Of a DNA stretch of 64,000 nucleotides, positions 37,322 through 48,235 are shown piece by piece (the first letter of the stretch is position 1; each line of letters opens with the position of its first letter). The notes beneath the pieces were generated by a model. The model was not told the origin of the DNA. It made no database searches and saw nothing but the letters and a program-made list of their open reading frames with translations. The position numbers and the translations under genes are program-made. Source of the DNA: Ursus arctos (taxonomy: Eukaryota > Chordata > Mammalia > Carnivora > Ursidae); assembly GCF_023065955.2 (NCBI RefSeq), contig NW_026622763.1, positions 84,425,299 to 84,489,298 of the forward strand. The letters run 5' to 3'.

Positions 37322-37474
37322 GAAAGTATTATACTTCTAGATTCATTTTGTCTATTTTTAAAATCATTTGAATCAGATTTTCTGTTGACTGTGGCAAAAG
37401 CATTTTATCTAAATCATTGAGGAATGCAAAACCATCTTGAAGTCCTGTTTCCTGCCAATAAATCCAATAACATC

Positions 37475-37720
37475 CAACATTTATTTAGTACTTACTCTAT
37501 GCAAGCTTAATAATAAATATTTTGGTTATATTTTAAAATTCAGTCTTTAAACAACATCCCTGCATGGTTGTTATTATTTTAAACACAAAGAATCTGAAGC
37601 TTCAGAGTTTAAGTAATAAGCCTAAGATAATTCAGCTTATAAGTGACAGAACTAGGATTCAAATCCAGGTCTCCCTGGCAACAAGGCCTATGTGCCTAAC
37701 CCTGATACGGTATCTCCCAG
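37475..37720 (-). repeat. MIR (antisense)
   Basis: 'acatttatttagtacttact ctatgcaag', 'aagaatctgaagcttcagag tttaagtaataagcctaaga' and 'aactaggattcaaatccagg tc' follow the reversed MIR consensus over nearly full length. Confidence 0.8.
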
Positions 37721-38523
37721 CATTTGTGGAGGCTTCTTTTGATCTCGACTCTGTGTGAAGCACTTCACAATGAATTCTTCTTATATAAGTGGGGGATCAT
37801 TTGGACCAGTTATATAAGTCTCTGTGCAAATGAATACCAAGAAACAGTCTGCCTGAAAATGAACTTTTAATTTGTCCCCAAACAGTAATTTTAAATCAGA
37901 GGTCTGCTTGGGTTGTCAGATCAGAAGTGAAAATTAGATGCTTACAAGCTTTTGCTGAAAGTGAATTTGCCCCACTTGTGGTGGACTAATTTCGTCAACA
38001 TTTATGATCCTCGTAATTGGAAAAGATGTTTTGGTGTATCGATAGGTAACCAAAAGAGAGATTAGCATACTCCTTCTCAATCCCTTATTCAGTAGTCCTT
38101 TATTACTCAAAAACTGCACTGACCTAAAATTGAAACCACAGTAAGAAACAACCCCTGGGTCTATTGCATTCTAAGCTTTAAGCTGTCAGGAACTGGGTTT
38201 CACTAATTCAAATCACTGTCACCTAGGCTGCTGTCTACCCTTTACTTTCTTGAGTGGATAAACTAATGAACAAAATCCAAAGAATTAAAAATACATATCT
38301 TCACTTTGATTCATACTGTTCCTTAGGGGCATAGCTACAGTATTCTCTGAGATTCTGGGGGAACAAAATCTGTGTGCAATAAAACATTTCTTAGTATACA
38401 ACTTGCTTTTTGAACAGTAGTGGCTTGTATTTGGTGACTCAGTATGATGCCTAGATGATTTTCTATTATAGTTTGTGAGTGTGACAGATTGATAACCTAT
38501 CTAGCTTCTTAGGGTGGTCAAAA
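37721..38523. other. Unique sequence
   Basis: No repeat or gene signature seen. Confidence 0.5.
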
Positions 38524-38534
38524 GGGGTAGAGAT

Positions 38535-38730
38535 GGGATGCCTGGGTGGCTGAGCTGGTGAAGTGATTGCCTTCAGCTCAGGTCATGATCCCAGAGTCCT
38601 GAGATCGAGTCCTGCAACCGGCTCCTTGCTTGGTGGGGAACCTGCTCCCTCTGCCTGGTGCTCCCCGTGCTTGTGCTCCCTCTCTCTGTCAAAAAAATAA
38701 ATAAATAAATAAAGTCTTAAAAAAGGGGAG
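38535..38730 (+). mobile_element. SINEC
   Basis: Head 'gggatgcctgggtggctgag', body 'cctgctccctctgcctggtg', tail '(aaat)n'. An 11-bp duplication 'ggggtagagat' lies at 38,524-38,534 and 38,731-38,741. Confidence 0.96.
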
Positions 38731-38929
38731 GGGGTAGAGATACTCAATGAAGATTTTGAAGTGTTGAAGAGTATCATTTGAAATTAAAAAAAAAAATGAC
38801 AAAAATATTCTAAAGTTTTTCTTTCTGTGTTTGTGGTGCCAGGAGTGACATCAGAATATAACCCACTTCTCCACTGTAATATAATTTTTAACATAAAAGT
38901 TATTTGTTATCACTCACTACCATGGCCCA

Positions 38930-39560
38930 GAAGTGAAACATAATCCAAATACATTATCCTTTGTAATATAGCTTTGACGTGTATTTCCCTCGTGTGGTTG
39001 TTTTCCAGGGGACTAAGTCCTAATTATTTAACACTTTCAAAGTCAATAAATTATTGGAGGCTAGCAAAAGGCCTGTTGGTGGGTGAAATTTCTCTGTGAA
39101 ATGAAAGTTGTTTCATGAAGTGAGAAGCTGCTGCAAGAAGGTATCATTTAATAATAGCAAGTAATATTTTTAAATTACTGTTTAGAAATGTATTGCCTGA
39201 TATTAAAATGACTTTATATAAATGCTGTGTCCTCAATTTAAAAGGACATTGGTAAACCCCTAGGACTGAACAGGCCTTTTCTCTACCTAATTAAATGAAG
39301 TGCAGTATACAGTGCCTCTCCGCAAAGATTAACAGAACGCATTCCTTGTCAGTTTAAGTGTTGCCTGTGGCGGTATTTTTTTCTAATTTAATTAAAAGCT
39401 GTTCTTTTATGAAGAACAAGCTTGCAGCATAATTTCTCTTATGTTTACATTTCTAAAGGCTATTTGGAAGAAAGTGGAGAGTGAAAAGAAAAGACACAAA
39501 GGGAAGAGGAGACTAAGTTGTGGATATATCAGAGGAAGTTCACAATATTTCATCTGTTGT
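38930..39560. promoter_or_regulatory. Repeat-free block, candidate conserved non-coding element
   Basis: No transposon signature. It has clustered homeodomain/POU-like cores: 'cctaattatttaacac', 'ctaattaaatgaag', 'tctaatttaattaaaagctg', and 'tatttttttctaatttaatt'. Isolated CpGs are kept ('cctctccgcaaag', 'agaacgcattcc', 'gtggcggta'). Conservation is not visible from one sequence, so the call is inference. Confidence 0.3.
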
Positions 39561-40254
39561 TAGGAAAATTTCATTTCAACAGTGAAAATGAATGCAGATA
39601 AACCAGGTGTCTGGGAAGACAACAGTTTTCATTGTGGTGGGTTAGACCATATCTCTATCTTACGCCCAGTCAACACCCTCGATAAAAATACAGGGCATTT
39701 GTCAAAGAGGTAATTATACCACAAACTTTTACATATGCAAATACTTGTTGTGCTGTGGTTTGTCTTTCAAAGTGTGTGACTAGCTGAGAAGGCTGAAGTA
39801 GACTTTTCAGTCTGTTACCACACACAAAGCTAGGTATGAGTCAACAGTGTCATAGTGGGAAGACACTGGGCGCTCCAGTAGGTACAAAGACCATTCAGAA
39901 ACATCCCAAAGATATGTAAGGGCCCTGAAAGCCAAGTTAGACTGCCCCCCAGGTATCGATAGTTTCTTGATCAGAATTTAACATGCAACCCACTGATCTC
40001 TTCACATGTTTGTTATGAACTTAAAATATCCATGTATATTAGTAAATATTATCACCTCAGTATTAGAAGTCTATGTCTTTTGAGTTTAAGCCAACTGGAG
40101 AGAATAGAAATTAGTAGAGAAGAAGAAACCTTTTGACAAAGGAGTATCCAATAAAAATTAGGAATGTAGGAAAGGCGGGATGGACTAAGAATATCCTGTA
40201 ACAGGATGCCTATGTGGCACATGAGGCTGTATAGTGTTATTTGTAAGTGGATTT
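39561..40254. other. Unique sequence
   Basis: Nothing recognised. Confidence 0.5.
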
Positions 40255-40269
40255 AGATTACTTAAAGGG

Positions 40270-40476
40270 CGGGGCGCCTGGGTGGCACAGCGGTTAAGCA
40301 TCTGCCTTCGGCTCAGGGCGTGATCCCGGCGTTGTGGGATCGAGCCCCATATCAGGCTCCTCTGCTATGAGCCTGCTTCTCCCTCTCCCACTCCCCCTGC
40401 TTGTGTTCCCTCTCTCGCTGGCTGTCTCTATCTCTGTCGAATAAATAAATAAAATAAAAATCTTAAAAAAAAAAAA
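40270..40476 (+). mobile_element. SINEC (bear-type subfamily), inserted at the 5' edge of an older SINE
   Basis: Head 'ggggcgcctgggtggcacag', many CpGs retained ('atcccggcgttgtggg', 'tctcgctggctg'), A13 tail. A perfect 15-bp duplication 'agattacttaaaggg' lies at 40,255-40,269 and 40,477-40,491. The second copy touches the head of the next SINE. Confidence 0.97.
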
Positions 40477-40491
40477 AGATTACTTAAAGGG

Positions 40492-40660
40492 GTGCCTGGG
40501 TGGCTGAGTTGGTTAGACATCTAACTCTTTATTTTGGTTCGGGTCATGATCTCAGGGTTGTGAGAGCAAGCCCCACATTGGGCTCCACACTGGGCCTGGA
40601 GACTGCTTAAGATTCTCTCTCTCCTTCTCCCTCTCTCTCTCTTTCTCTCTAAAAGAGAGA
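40492..40660 (+). mobile_element. SINEC, older copy
   Basis: Head 'gtgcctgggtggctgagttg', body 'gggtcatgatctcagggttg' and 'gggctccacactgggcctgg', then a CT-rich end. It has lost CpGs relative to the copy directly upstream. Its tail has become the purine repeat that follows. Confidence 0.95.
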
Positions 40661-40743
40661 AGAAAGAAAGAAAGAAGGAGAAAGAAAGAGAGAGAGAGAG
40701 TGAGAAAGAAAGAAAGAAAGAAAGGAAGAAAGAAAGAAAGAAA
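40661..40743. repeat. (GAAA)n microsatellite from a SINE tail
   Basis: About 80 bp of 'gaaa' units mixed with 'gaga' runs. It gives a Phe/Ser/Leu-only frame on the - strand. Confidence 0.93.
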
Positions 40744-40901
40744 TTGATTAAAAAGGTACATTGGAAATTCTATAGCAATCACTAAAATAATTTTTTAAAA
40801 GAAATATAATTTATAAGTTAAGAGAATAGAAAAATAAAATTGTGTGAAATGTTCAGTTGAGACCAGAAAATGTAGGAAAAGAGGAGAAAAAAGAATCAAG
40901 G

Positions 40902-41101
40902 TGTGGGGGTGCCTGGGTAGCTCAGATGGTTGGGTGTCTGCCTTTGGCTCAGGTCATGATCTCCAGATCCTGGGACTGAGCCCCATGTCAGGCTCCCAAC
41001 TCAGAGAGGAGTCTGCTTCTCTCTCACTCTCTGCCTCTGCCTTTCCCCCTGCTTGTGCTCTCTCTCTCAAGTGAATAAATAAAAATTTTAAAAGAAAAAA
41101 A
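40902..41101 (+). mobile_element. SINEC
   Basis: Head 'tgtgggggtgcctgggtagc tc', body 'gctcaggtcatgatctccag', tail 'gtgaataaataaaaatttta'. Imperfect 11-bp duplication 'aagaRtcaagg' at 40,891-40,901 and 41,102-41,112. Confidence 0.95.
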
Positions 41102-42059
41102 AAGAGTCAAGGAGCAAAATCAACAAATAGAAAATGGTTACAAATATGTTATATATTAAACCAGCTATATCAATAATTACTTTGACTACGATGGTCTGAA
41201 TACACCAATTGAAAGACAAAGAATATCAGAGTAGATTACAAGACCCAACTATATATTGTCTACAAAAACATTAAAAGTAAAGGGATGGAGAAAGATATAC
41301 CATGCTAACCCTACTCAGAAGAAAGCTAAAATAGCTAGATTAATTTCAGATGAAGCTGACTGCAGAATAAGAGAAACTATCAAAGGTAAAGAGAGGCACT
41401 ACATAATAATAAAGGACTCAATTTTCCAAGAAGTTATACGATCAATCCTAAGTGAGTATGCACCTAAATGGAACATCAACATAGATCAGGCAAAAACTGA
41501 TAAAACTTTAAAGATAAATATAAAAATTCACTATTATAGTTGAAGACTTCAACGTTCCTTCTTCAGTAACTGACAGATTAAGCAGGCAAACATTCGGTAA
41601 GGAGATAGTTGGCTTGAAGAATGCTATCAATCAACTGAATCTAATTGAGGTTTATTAAAATACTCTAACCAGCAACACCAGTACATGTTGTTTTCTCAAG
41701 CTTGTATGGAACTTTTAAAAGAATTTTAAAAATATTTTGAGTAAAGAAAATGAAAATATAACTCGTCAAAATTTATGGGATGAAGAAAAAGCTGTGCTTA
41801 GAAGGAAATTGATGTGTGTGTGTGTGTGTGTCACGCACATATATATGTCAGAAAAAGTAAAGCTATAAAAAACAATAACCTAAGTTTGCACTGTAAGAAA
41901 CTAAACAAAGAAGAACAATTTAATTCCAAAGCAAAAGGAAGAATAGAAATAATAAAAATTAAAGCAGAAATCAATGAAATTGAAAACAGGAACAGTAGAG
42001 AAAAATCAGTGAGACCAAAAGCTATTTCTTTTAAAAGATCCATAAAATTGGTAAACCTC

Positions 42060-42688
42060 TGTGTCAGTGAGCATTCTCCAGAGAAACAGACCAATAGGAG
42101 GCTTGGTAGAAAGTCCAAAATCTGATGAGGAGGCTGATTGACAGGAGACTTAGGAAAGAGTTGCAGGTCAAGTCCAAAAACAGTGTGCTGTAGAATCAGG
42201 AAGAGCTTGATGTAGAGAAAATCTGAAGGCAGTCTAATGGAGGATTCCCTCTTCTTTTTTTTTTTTTTTTTTAAGATTTTATTTATTTATTTGACAGAAA
42301 GAGAGACAGCCAGTGAGAGAGGGAACACAAGCAGGGGGAGTGGGAGAGGAAGAAGCAGGCTCCCAGTGGAGGAGCCTGATGTGGGGCTCGATCCCAGGAC
42401 TCTGGGATCATGCCCTGAGCCTAAGGCAGATGCTTGATGACTGAGCCACCCAGGCGCCCCAGGATTCCCTCTTCTTAATGGGAGGTCAGCCTTTCGTTCT
42501 ATTTAAATTTTCCACTGATTGGATGAGGTCCACCCACATTATGGTAGACAATCTGCTTTACTCAAAGTCTACCAATTTAAATGTAAATCTCATACAAAAA
42601 CAACCTCACAGACCATCCAGAGCAATGTCTCACCAAGTATCTGGGCACCATAGCCCAAACAAGTTGACACATGAAGTTAACCATCACA
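42060..42688 (-). mobile_element. LTR-like interspersed repeat inside L1 (antisense)
   Basis: The start 'tgtgtcagtgagcattctcc agagaaacagaccaatagg', the body 'ccactgattggatgaggtcc acccacattatgg' and the end 'gttgacacatgaagttaacc atcaca' match a common mammalian repeat. Read in reverse it begins 'tgtgatggttaa' and ends in TG..CA fashion, as MaLR-class LTRs do. It splits the L1 between 'gtaaacctct' and 'ctagtgggtttgagaaag', which join back into L1 sequence. The family name is not certain. Confidence 0.5.
42257..42460 (-). mobile_element. SINEC nested in the LTR-like repeat (antisense)
   Basis: A perfect 16-bp duplication 'aggattccctcttctt' lies at 42,241-42,256 and 42,461-42,476. The 5' half of the body is the bear type ('acagccagtgagagagggaa') but the promoter-proximal half ('gactctgggatcatgccctg') resembles the general caniform type. 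Confidence 0.97.
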
Positions 42689-42711
42689 GTTTCTAGTGGG
42701 TTTGAGAAAGA

Positions 42712-42735
42712 GAGGAGGGAGGGAGGGAGGGAGAG
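42712..42735. repeat. (GGGA)n short tandem repeat
   Basis: 'gagggagggagggaggga' within the L1 body, where an ordinary L1 has a purine-rich stretch. Confidence 0.85.
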
Positions 42736-43299
42736 AGTAAGAACACAAAGTAGTAATATAAACAAAGAAGCATCATTGTATTGAACCCGCAGGCATTAAA
42801 ATGATAATAAAGGAATACTGTAAGCAACTCTAGTCCCACAAATTAGACAACTTAAATGAAACGAACCAAGTCCTTAAAAGACACAAACTACCAAAACTAA
42901 CAACAGGTAATCTCAATAGGTCTATATCTGCTAAAGAAACTAAACAATAATTAATAACCTTCTAAAAAAGAAAGCACCAGGCCTGGATGGTAAATTCTAT
43001 GAAATATTTAAGTAAGAAATGACACCAATTCACCACAATATCTTCCAGAAAACGAGCAGAGGGAATACTACCAAACTCATTCTATAAAGCTAGTAATATT
43101 CTAATACTAAAATCAGTTACATATATTACAAGAAAGAAAAACTGCAGATCAATATCTCTCATTAACATAGATCCAAAAATCCTCAACAAAATATTAGCAA
43201 ATTGAATCCACAATATTAACAAAAAATATACATCATGACCATGTGGGATTTATTCCAACTATGTAAGGCTGGTTATATATTTAAAAATCACTCAATGTA

Positions 43300-44335
43300 A
43301 AACTCAACAATAAGAAAATAAGCAACTCAATTAAAAAATGGATAAAAGACCTGAACAGACACCTCACCATAAAAGATAGACAGTTGGCAAAAAAGCATAT
43401 GAAAATGTTCTCAACATCATATGTCATTAAGGCATTGCTAACTAAAATAATTGCTAAGTAAAATTATACACCTATTAGAATTGCTAAAATTCAAAACACT
43501 GACAACAGCAAATGCTGGCAAGGATGTGAAGAAACAGGAACTATTATTTATTGCTGGTAGGAAAATGGTATAGCCATTTGGAAGTGAGTCTGGAAGTCTT
43601 TTACAAAACTAAACATTCTTACCATATGACACAGCAATTGTACTCCTTGATATTTACCCAAAGGAGTTGAAAACATATGTCCATACAAAAACCTGCATAA
43701 GGATGTTTATAGTAGCTTTATTCATAATTGCCAAAACTTAGAAGCAACCAGCATGCCCCCTTCAGTAGGTGAATGGATAAAAATAAGCTATAATACATCC
43801 AGACAATGGAACATTATTTACCACTGAAAAGAAATGAGCTATCAATCTATGAAAAGACGTAAAGGAAACTCAAATGCATATTGCTAAGTGAAAGAAACCA
43901 ATCTGAAAAGGCTACGTACCATACAATTCCTTACTAAATTAAGTTCTGGAAAAGGCAAAACTCTGGAGACAGTGGTTGCCAGAGGTTGTGGGGAGAGAAG
44001 GATAAATAGACTGAGCACAGGGGAATTTTAGGTCAGTGAAACTACTATGCACAGTACTATAGTGTATACACATGTCATTATACATATGTCAAAACCCATG
44101 GAGTAAATCCTAACCCAACACCAAGAGTAAGATCTAATGTAATCTATTGACTTTGAATGGTAATGATGTGTCAATGTAGATGTATCAATTGCAACAAACA
44201 TACCCCTCAGGTACAGGATATTGATAGTGGGGGAGACTGTGTGTATCTGGGGTATATGGGAACTTTCTGTACATTCCTCTCAATTTTGCTGTGAACCTGA
44301 AAGTGCTATAAAATATAAAGTCTACTAAAAAACAA
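43300..44335 (+). mobile_element. Second LINE-1 3' end nested in the L1
   Basis: It starts abruptly at 'aactcaacaataagaaaata' and runs through 'ttgctggtaggaaaatggta', 'tgacacagcaattgtactcc' and 'ggaaactcaaatgcatattg' to 'ttctgtacattcctctcaat' and an A-rich tail. It interrupts the host L1 reverse transcriptase region, which resumes at about 44,340. It is closely related to the L1 end at 19,280-20,455 (same order and 3' UTR). Confidence 0.85.
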
Positions 44336-45707
44336 AAAAGGTAATCCACACATCAACAGGATTATAAAAAGCACATAACAATTGATACAGAAATAAACAC
44401 CTGACAAAATCTAGCACTCAATCATGATAAAAAACTTAGCGAAGTAGGAATTGTGGGTAACTTCCTCAACTTGATAACATAAATCTACAAAAAACCTATA
44501 ACTAACATTATACATTTTTTTTTAACATTATACATATTGGTAAGGAATGGAACACTTTTCTCCTAAGACTGGGAATAGGGCAATGATATCCTCTCTTGCC
44601 ACTCTATGCAACATTGTACTGGAGATCTTAGATAGTTCAACAGAAAGAAAAATAGTACAATGCATTAAAAGTAGGAATAAAACTCTATTTGTAGATAATA
44701 TGGTTGTCTATGTAGAATACCCTGAAGAATTAAAAAAAAAAAACTCCTAGAAATAATAAGAAAGTATAACAAGGTTGCAGAATACAAGATCAATATGCAA
44801 AGATCAATTTTTTCCTCTATAACATCAATGAATAATTAGACTTGATGACTTAAAAATTATATATATTTATATACATTTATAACAGCACCAAAAAAGAAAT
44901 ACTTAGGTATAAATCTAACAAAGTTTATTCCAGATATATATACAGGATTGTATATATTCCAATTCCAGTATTCCAATAAATTGGAATACTCAGTATTGTT
45001 AAGACATCAATTCTTCCCAACTTGATCTGTAGAATCATTGCAATCCCCATCAAAATCCCAGCAAGTTATTTTGTAGATAGCAACTAACTAATTCTAAAGT
45101 CTGTATGAAAAGGCAAAAGATCTAGAAAAGCCAATACTAAAGAAAAAAGCAAGGTTGAAGGACTCACACTACTCAATTTTGAAACTTATTATAAAGCTAC
45201 GGTAAACAAGACAGCATAATATTGATTAAAAAATATAAATAGATAGATGATAGGTAGATGATAGAAAGATAGATCAGTGGAACGAGATAGAGAGCCCAGA
45301 AATAGATTCACACAAACATAGTCAACTGATAATGCACAAAGGAGCAAAGGCAATTAAATGAAGATATGAGTCTTTTCAGCAAATATTTTTTGAACAATTG
45401 TATGTCCATATGTAAAAAGATGAATCTAGACACAGACCTTGTATTTTTCACAAAAATGAACTCAAATTGGATCATAGATCTCAATGTAAAATGCAAACTG
45501 TAAATCTTTGAGAAGGAAATATATATGACCTAGGGATTATTGATGAGTTTTTAGAGGTAAAATCTAAACCCATAAAAGAAGTAAATGGATACATTAAACA
45601 TTATTAAAATTAAAATTTTCTGCCCAACTGAAAACTTTGTTATAAGAAAGAAAGACAAGCCAGAGACTGGGAGAAAATATTTACAAAACATATATCAGAT
45701 TAGGAAC

Positions 45708-45883
45708 TTTTTTTTTTAAAAGATTTTATCTATTTATTCATGAGAGACAGAGAGAGAGAGGCAGAGGGAGAAGTAGGCTCCCCGCCGAGCAGAGAGCCCA
45801 ACAGAGGTCTCAACCCCGGAACCCCAGGATTATGACCCAAGCCAAAGGCAGACACTCAACCAACTGAGCCACCGAGGCACCCC
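45708..45883 (-). mobile_element. SINEC in the L1 C-terminal region (antisense)
   Basis: Body 'ggcagagggagaagtaggct cccc' and head 'ccaactgagccaccgaggca cccc'. A 12-bp duplication with one mismatch, 'cagattaggRac', lies at 45,696-45,707 and 45,884-45,895. Confidence 0.96.
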
Positions 45884-46730
45884 CAGATTAGGGACATATA
45901 TGTAAAGTATACAAAGAACTCTTAAAACTTAATAATCAGAAAACAAAGAATTCAACTAAAAAACAGGTAAAATATCTGAATAATCATCTCACCAAAAACA
46001 ATATACACATAACAAATAAACACATGACTAGAGGCTCAATATCATTTGTCATTATGGATTTGCAAATTTAAACAATGATAAAATACCACTTAACACCTAC
46101 TAGAATGGCTAAAAACTAAAAAACCTGATACTACCAATTATTGGTGACCATGTGGAACACAGGATCTCTTATACTTTGTTGGTGAGATTGCGAAATATAT
46201 ATCCACTTTGGAAGACAGTTTGGAAGTTTCTTATAAAGCTAAGCATAGTCTTATCATAGGATCCAGCGATTTCATTTCATAGGTAGTTTTACCCAATTAT
46301 TTTGAACAATTACATCCATCTAAACACCCACACACAAATATTTGTAGCACTTTTATTTGTAATCATCAAAAACTGGAAGCAATCAAGATATCCTTCATTA
46401 GGTGGTTGGATAGACAAAATGTGCTATTTCTATCCAATGGAATATTATTCAGTGATAAGAAGTGATGTATCAAGCCACACAAAAATGTGAGTGAACTTTA
46501 AATGCATGTTGCTAAGAGGAAGAAACCAGTCCAAAAATCCATATGGTCTATTATTCCTGTGTTGTTATTAGTTAACAGTTCTGACACTGCTATGTGCTTC
46601 TGCTGGAATTGTGCAATTAAGTAAGGTGAGAGTCAGGTTTTTCACTGTTGGTAACAGATAAGCTCAGTGAAGAGGCTAGATTGATCCATGTGGTAATGGA
46701 TTAGAGTTGAAGACATCAGTATGAATTCCT

Positions 46731-46902
46731 AGCTTACAATGAATAGATAGTTATAGATAGAAATACAGATATATATTTATACAGTGGTTAGTATACACAC
46801 AATATGTCCTCAGTTAGCTTATAATGAATAGATAGTTATAGATAGAAATACTTACAGATATATGTTTATATAGTGGTTAGTATACACACAAATATGTCCT
46901 CA
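46731..46902. repeat. Tandem duplication of about 82-87 bp
   Basis: 'agcttacaatgaatagatag ...' to 'aatatgtcctca' (46,731-46,812) is repeated at 46,816-46,902, with a few indels ('cttacagata' extra in copy 2). GATA-rich core. Confidence 0.93.
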
Positions 46903-47927
46903 ATGAGAGGATTTAGAAGCAATGACTCCCTAATAGCATCCATATCTTGTGTTCTGATACCATTCAATAAAAGGAATCAGGGTTTCTTGGAAAAATGGTT
47001 GATTCTAGGACTGGGGCAGGAAATATGCAACATAAGCCTGGAGCATCTTGCATTGCCGGCAAGTGAGGAAGTTCTATAAAATAAAAAAAAAAAAAAAAAA
47101 AAAGAGAAAACAAATAATAATGGATGTGTCAAAAGGCTGCAGCTGAGAAGCCTCCTAATGACCAAACCTGGAGCAATTTGAGCAACAAAATGAATAAAGT
47201 TGTATTGGATTATATCCCAAAGTATAAAAGAAATATCCATGAACCCATGCTGACATAAATCACTGAGTAATTAAATAAATGGAGAAGAACTGAAAAATAT
47301 TTCATGTAGAAGAATTCCAAATTATTTATGTAGGTATTCCTCCTTGAAGGAGGTAGAGCGTAACTTTCCATTTTTTAAATATAGTTTGTGTACGGTGACT
47401 TCCTTCTTAAAAGTACAGTGTAGAAAGGGGGAAATGAGTGACTTTACAGTGAAGAAACCTGACAAACACTACCTCAGATGGAGGACGGAGGTTAACCAAC
47501 AGTCATAATTAATATTGATAATATGTACTCTTAAGATCATGTGAGGAATATCATATTATTTACCTTTGAGATTTTCCTTACAAAAATAAATAACTCCAAT
47601 TTAATTTCTTGCATTTAATGAGGAATAATACATCAGACAAATACCAACTTTGACGGACATTCTATATAATATCTAACCTGTGCTCAAAATTGTCAAGGCC
47701 ATCAAAAAACAAGGAAAATTTGAGAAACTCACAGTTGAGAAGAGCCTAAGGAGGCATGACCATTTAATATAATGTAGTATCCACATTGCGATTCTGGAAT
47801 AGAAAACAACTTAAGGTAAAAACTAAGGGCATTTGAATGAAGTACAGACTTTAATTAAAATACTGTATCAATATTAGTTCATTAACTATAACAAATAGAC
47901 CATGCTAATGTAAGATTTTTAAAGAAT

Positions 47928-47975
<48 letters not shown>

Positions 47976-48235
47976 AAGAGAGAGAGAGTGCATGCAGGAG
48001 CTGGGGGAGGGGAAGAGGAGGGACAAGCAGACTCTGCCCTGAGCAAGAGTCCAATGACCCTGAGACCATGACCGGAGCCAAAATCGGGAGCTGGATGCTT
48101 CACCAACTGAGCCACCCAGGTGCCCCTGTAAGTTGTTAATAAAAGTGGAAATTGGGCATGGGGAGTATGGGAACTCTCTGTACTAACTTCATAATTTTCC
48201 TGTAAATCTAAAACTTATAAAATACTAAAAAATTA
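46903..48235 (+). mobile_element. Older LINE-1 3' UTR (L1ME-like)
   Basis: 'accattcaataaaaggaatc agggtttcttgg', 'ttctaggactggggcaggaa', 'gaggcatgaccatttaatat' and 'gggaactctctgtactaact' with 'ttcctgtaaatctaaaactt' are in the order of old L1 3' UTRs. An internal A20 at 47,084-47,103 may mark two joined pieces. It is interrupted by the SINE at 47,915. Confidence 0.6.
47915..48126 (-). mobile_element. SINEC with expanded (TTTA)n tail (antisense)
   Basis: The tail has grown to about 48 bp of 'ttta' (47,927-47,974). The body is 'gactctgccctgagcaagag' and the head 'ccaactgagccacccaggtg cccc'. Short duplication 'tgtaag' at 47,909-47,914 and 48,127-48,132. Confidence 0.93.

Larger units (their letters stand above)
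40750..46560 (+). mobile_element. Old LINE-1, near-complete ORF2 to 3' end, interrupted by later insertions
   Basis: The ORF2 body runs in order. The endonuclease region is at 41,150-41,700 ('caataattactttgactacg', 'acccaactatatattgtcta', 'atttcagatgaagctgac'). A central linker is at 41,860-42,060. The reverse transcriptase region is at 42,740-43,290 and 44,340-45,230 ('gcaccaggcctggatgg', 'catgtgggatttattcc', 'aatccccatcaaaatcccag', 'agatcagtggaacgagatag'). The C-terminus and 3' end are at 45,890-46,560 ('gaatattattcagtg', 'ggctaaaaac'). ORF1 was not found. Stops are frequent, so no protein is possible. The gaps are filled by an LTR-like element, a second L1 3' end and SINEs, all younger. 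Confidence 0.85.

Noticed and set aside
40270..40330. tRNA gene
   Set aside because: The tRNA-like head with Pol III boxes belongs to the SINE; there is no cloverleaf with an acceptor stem and the SINE body follows.
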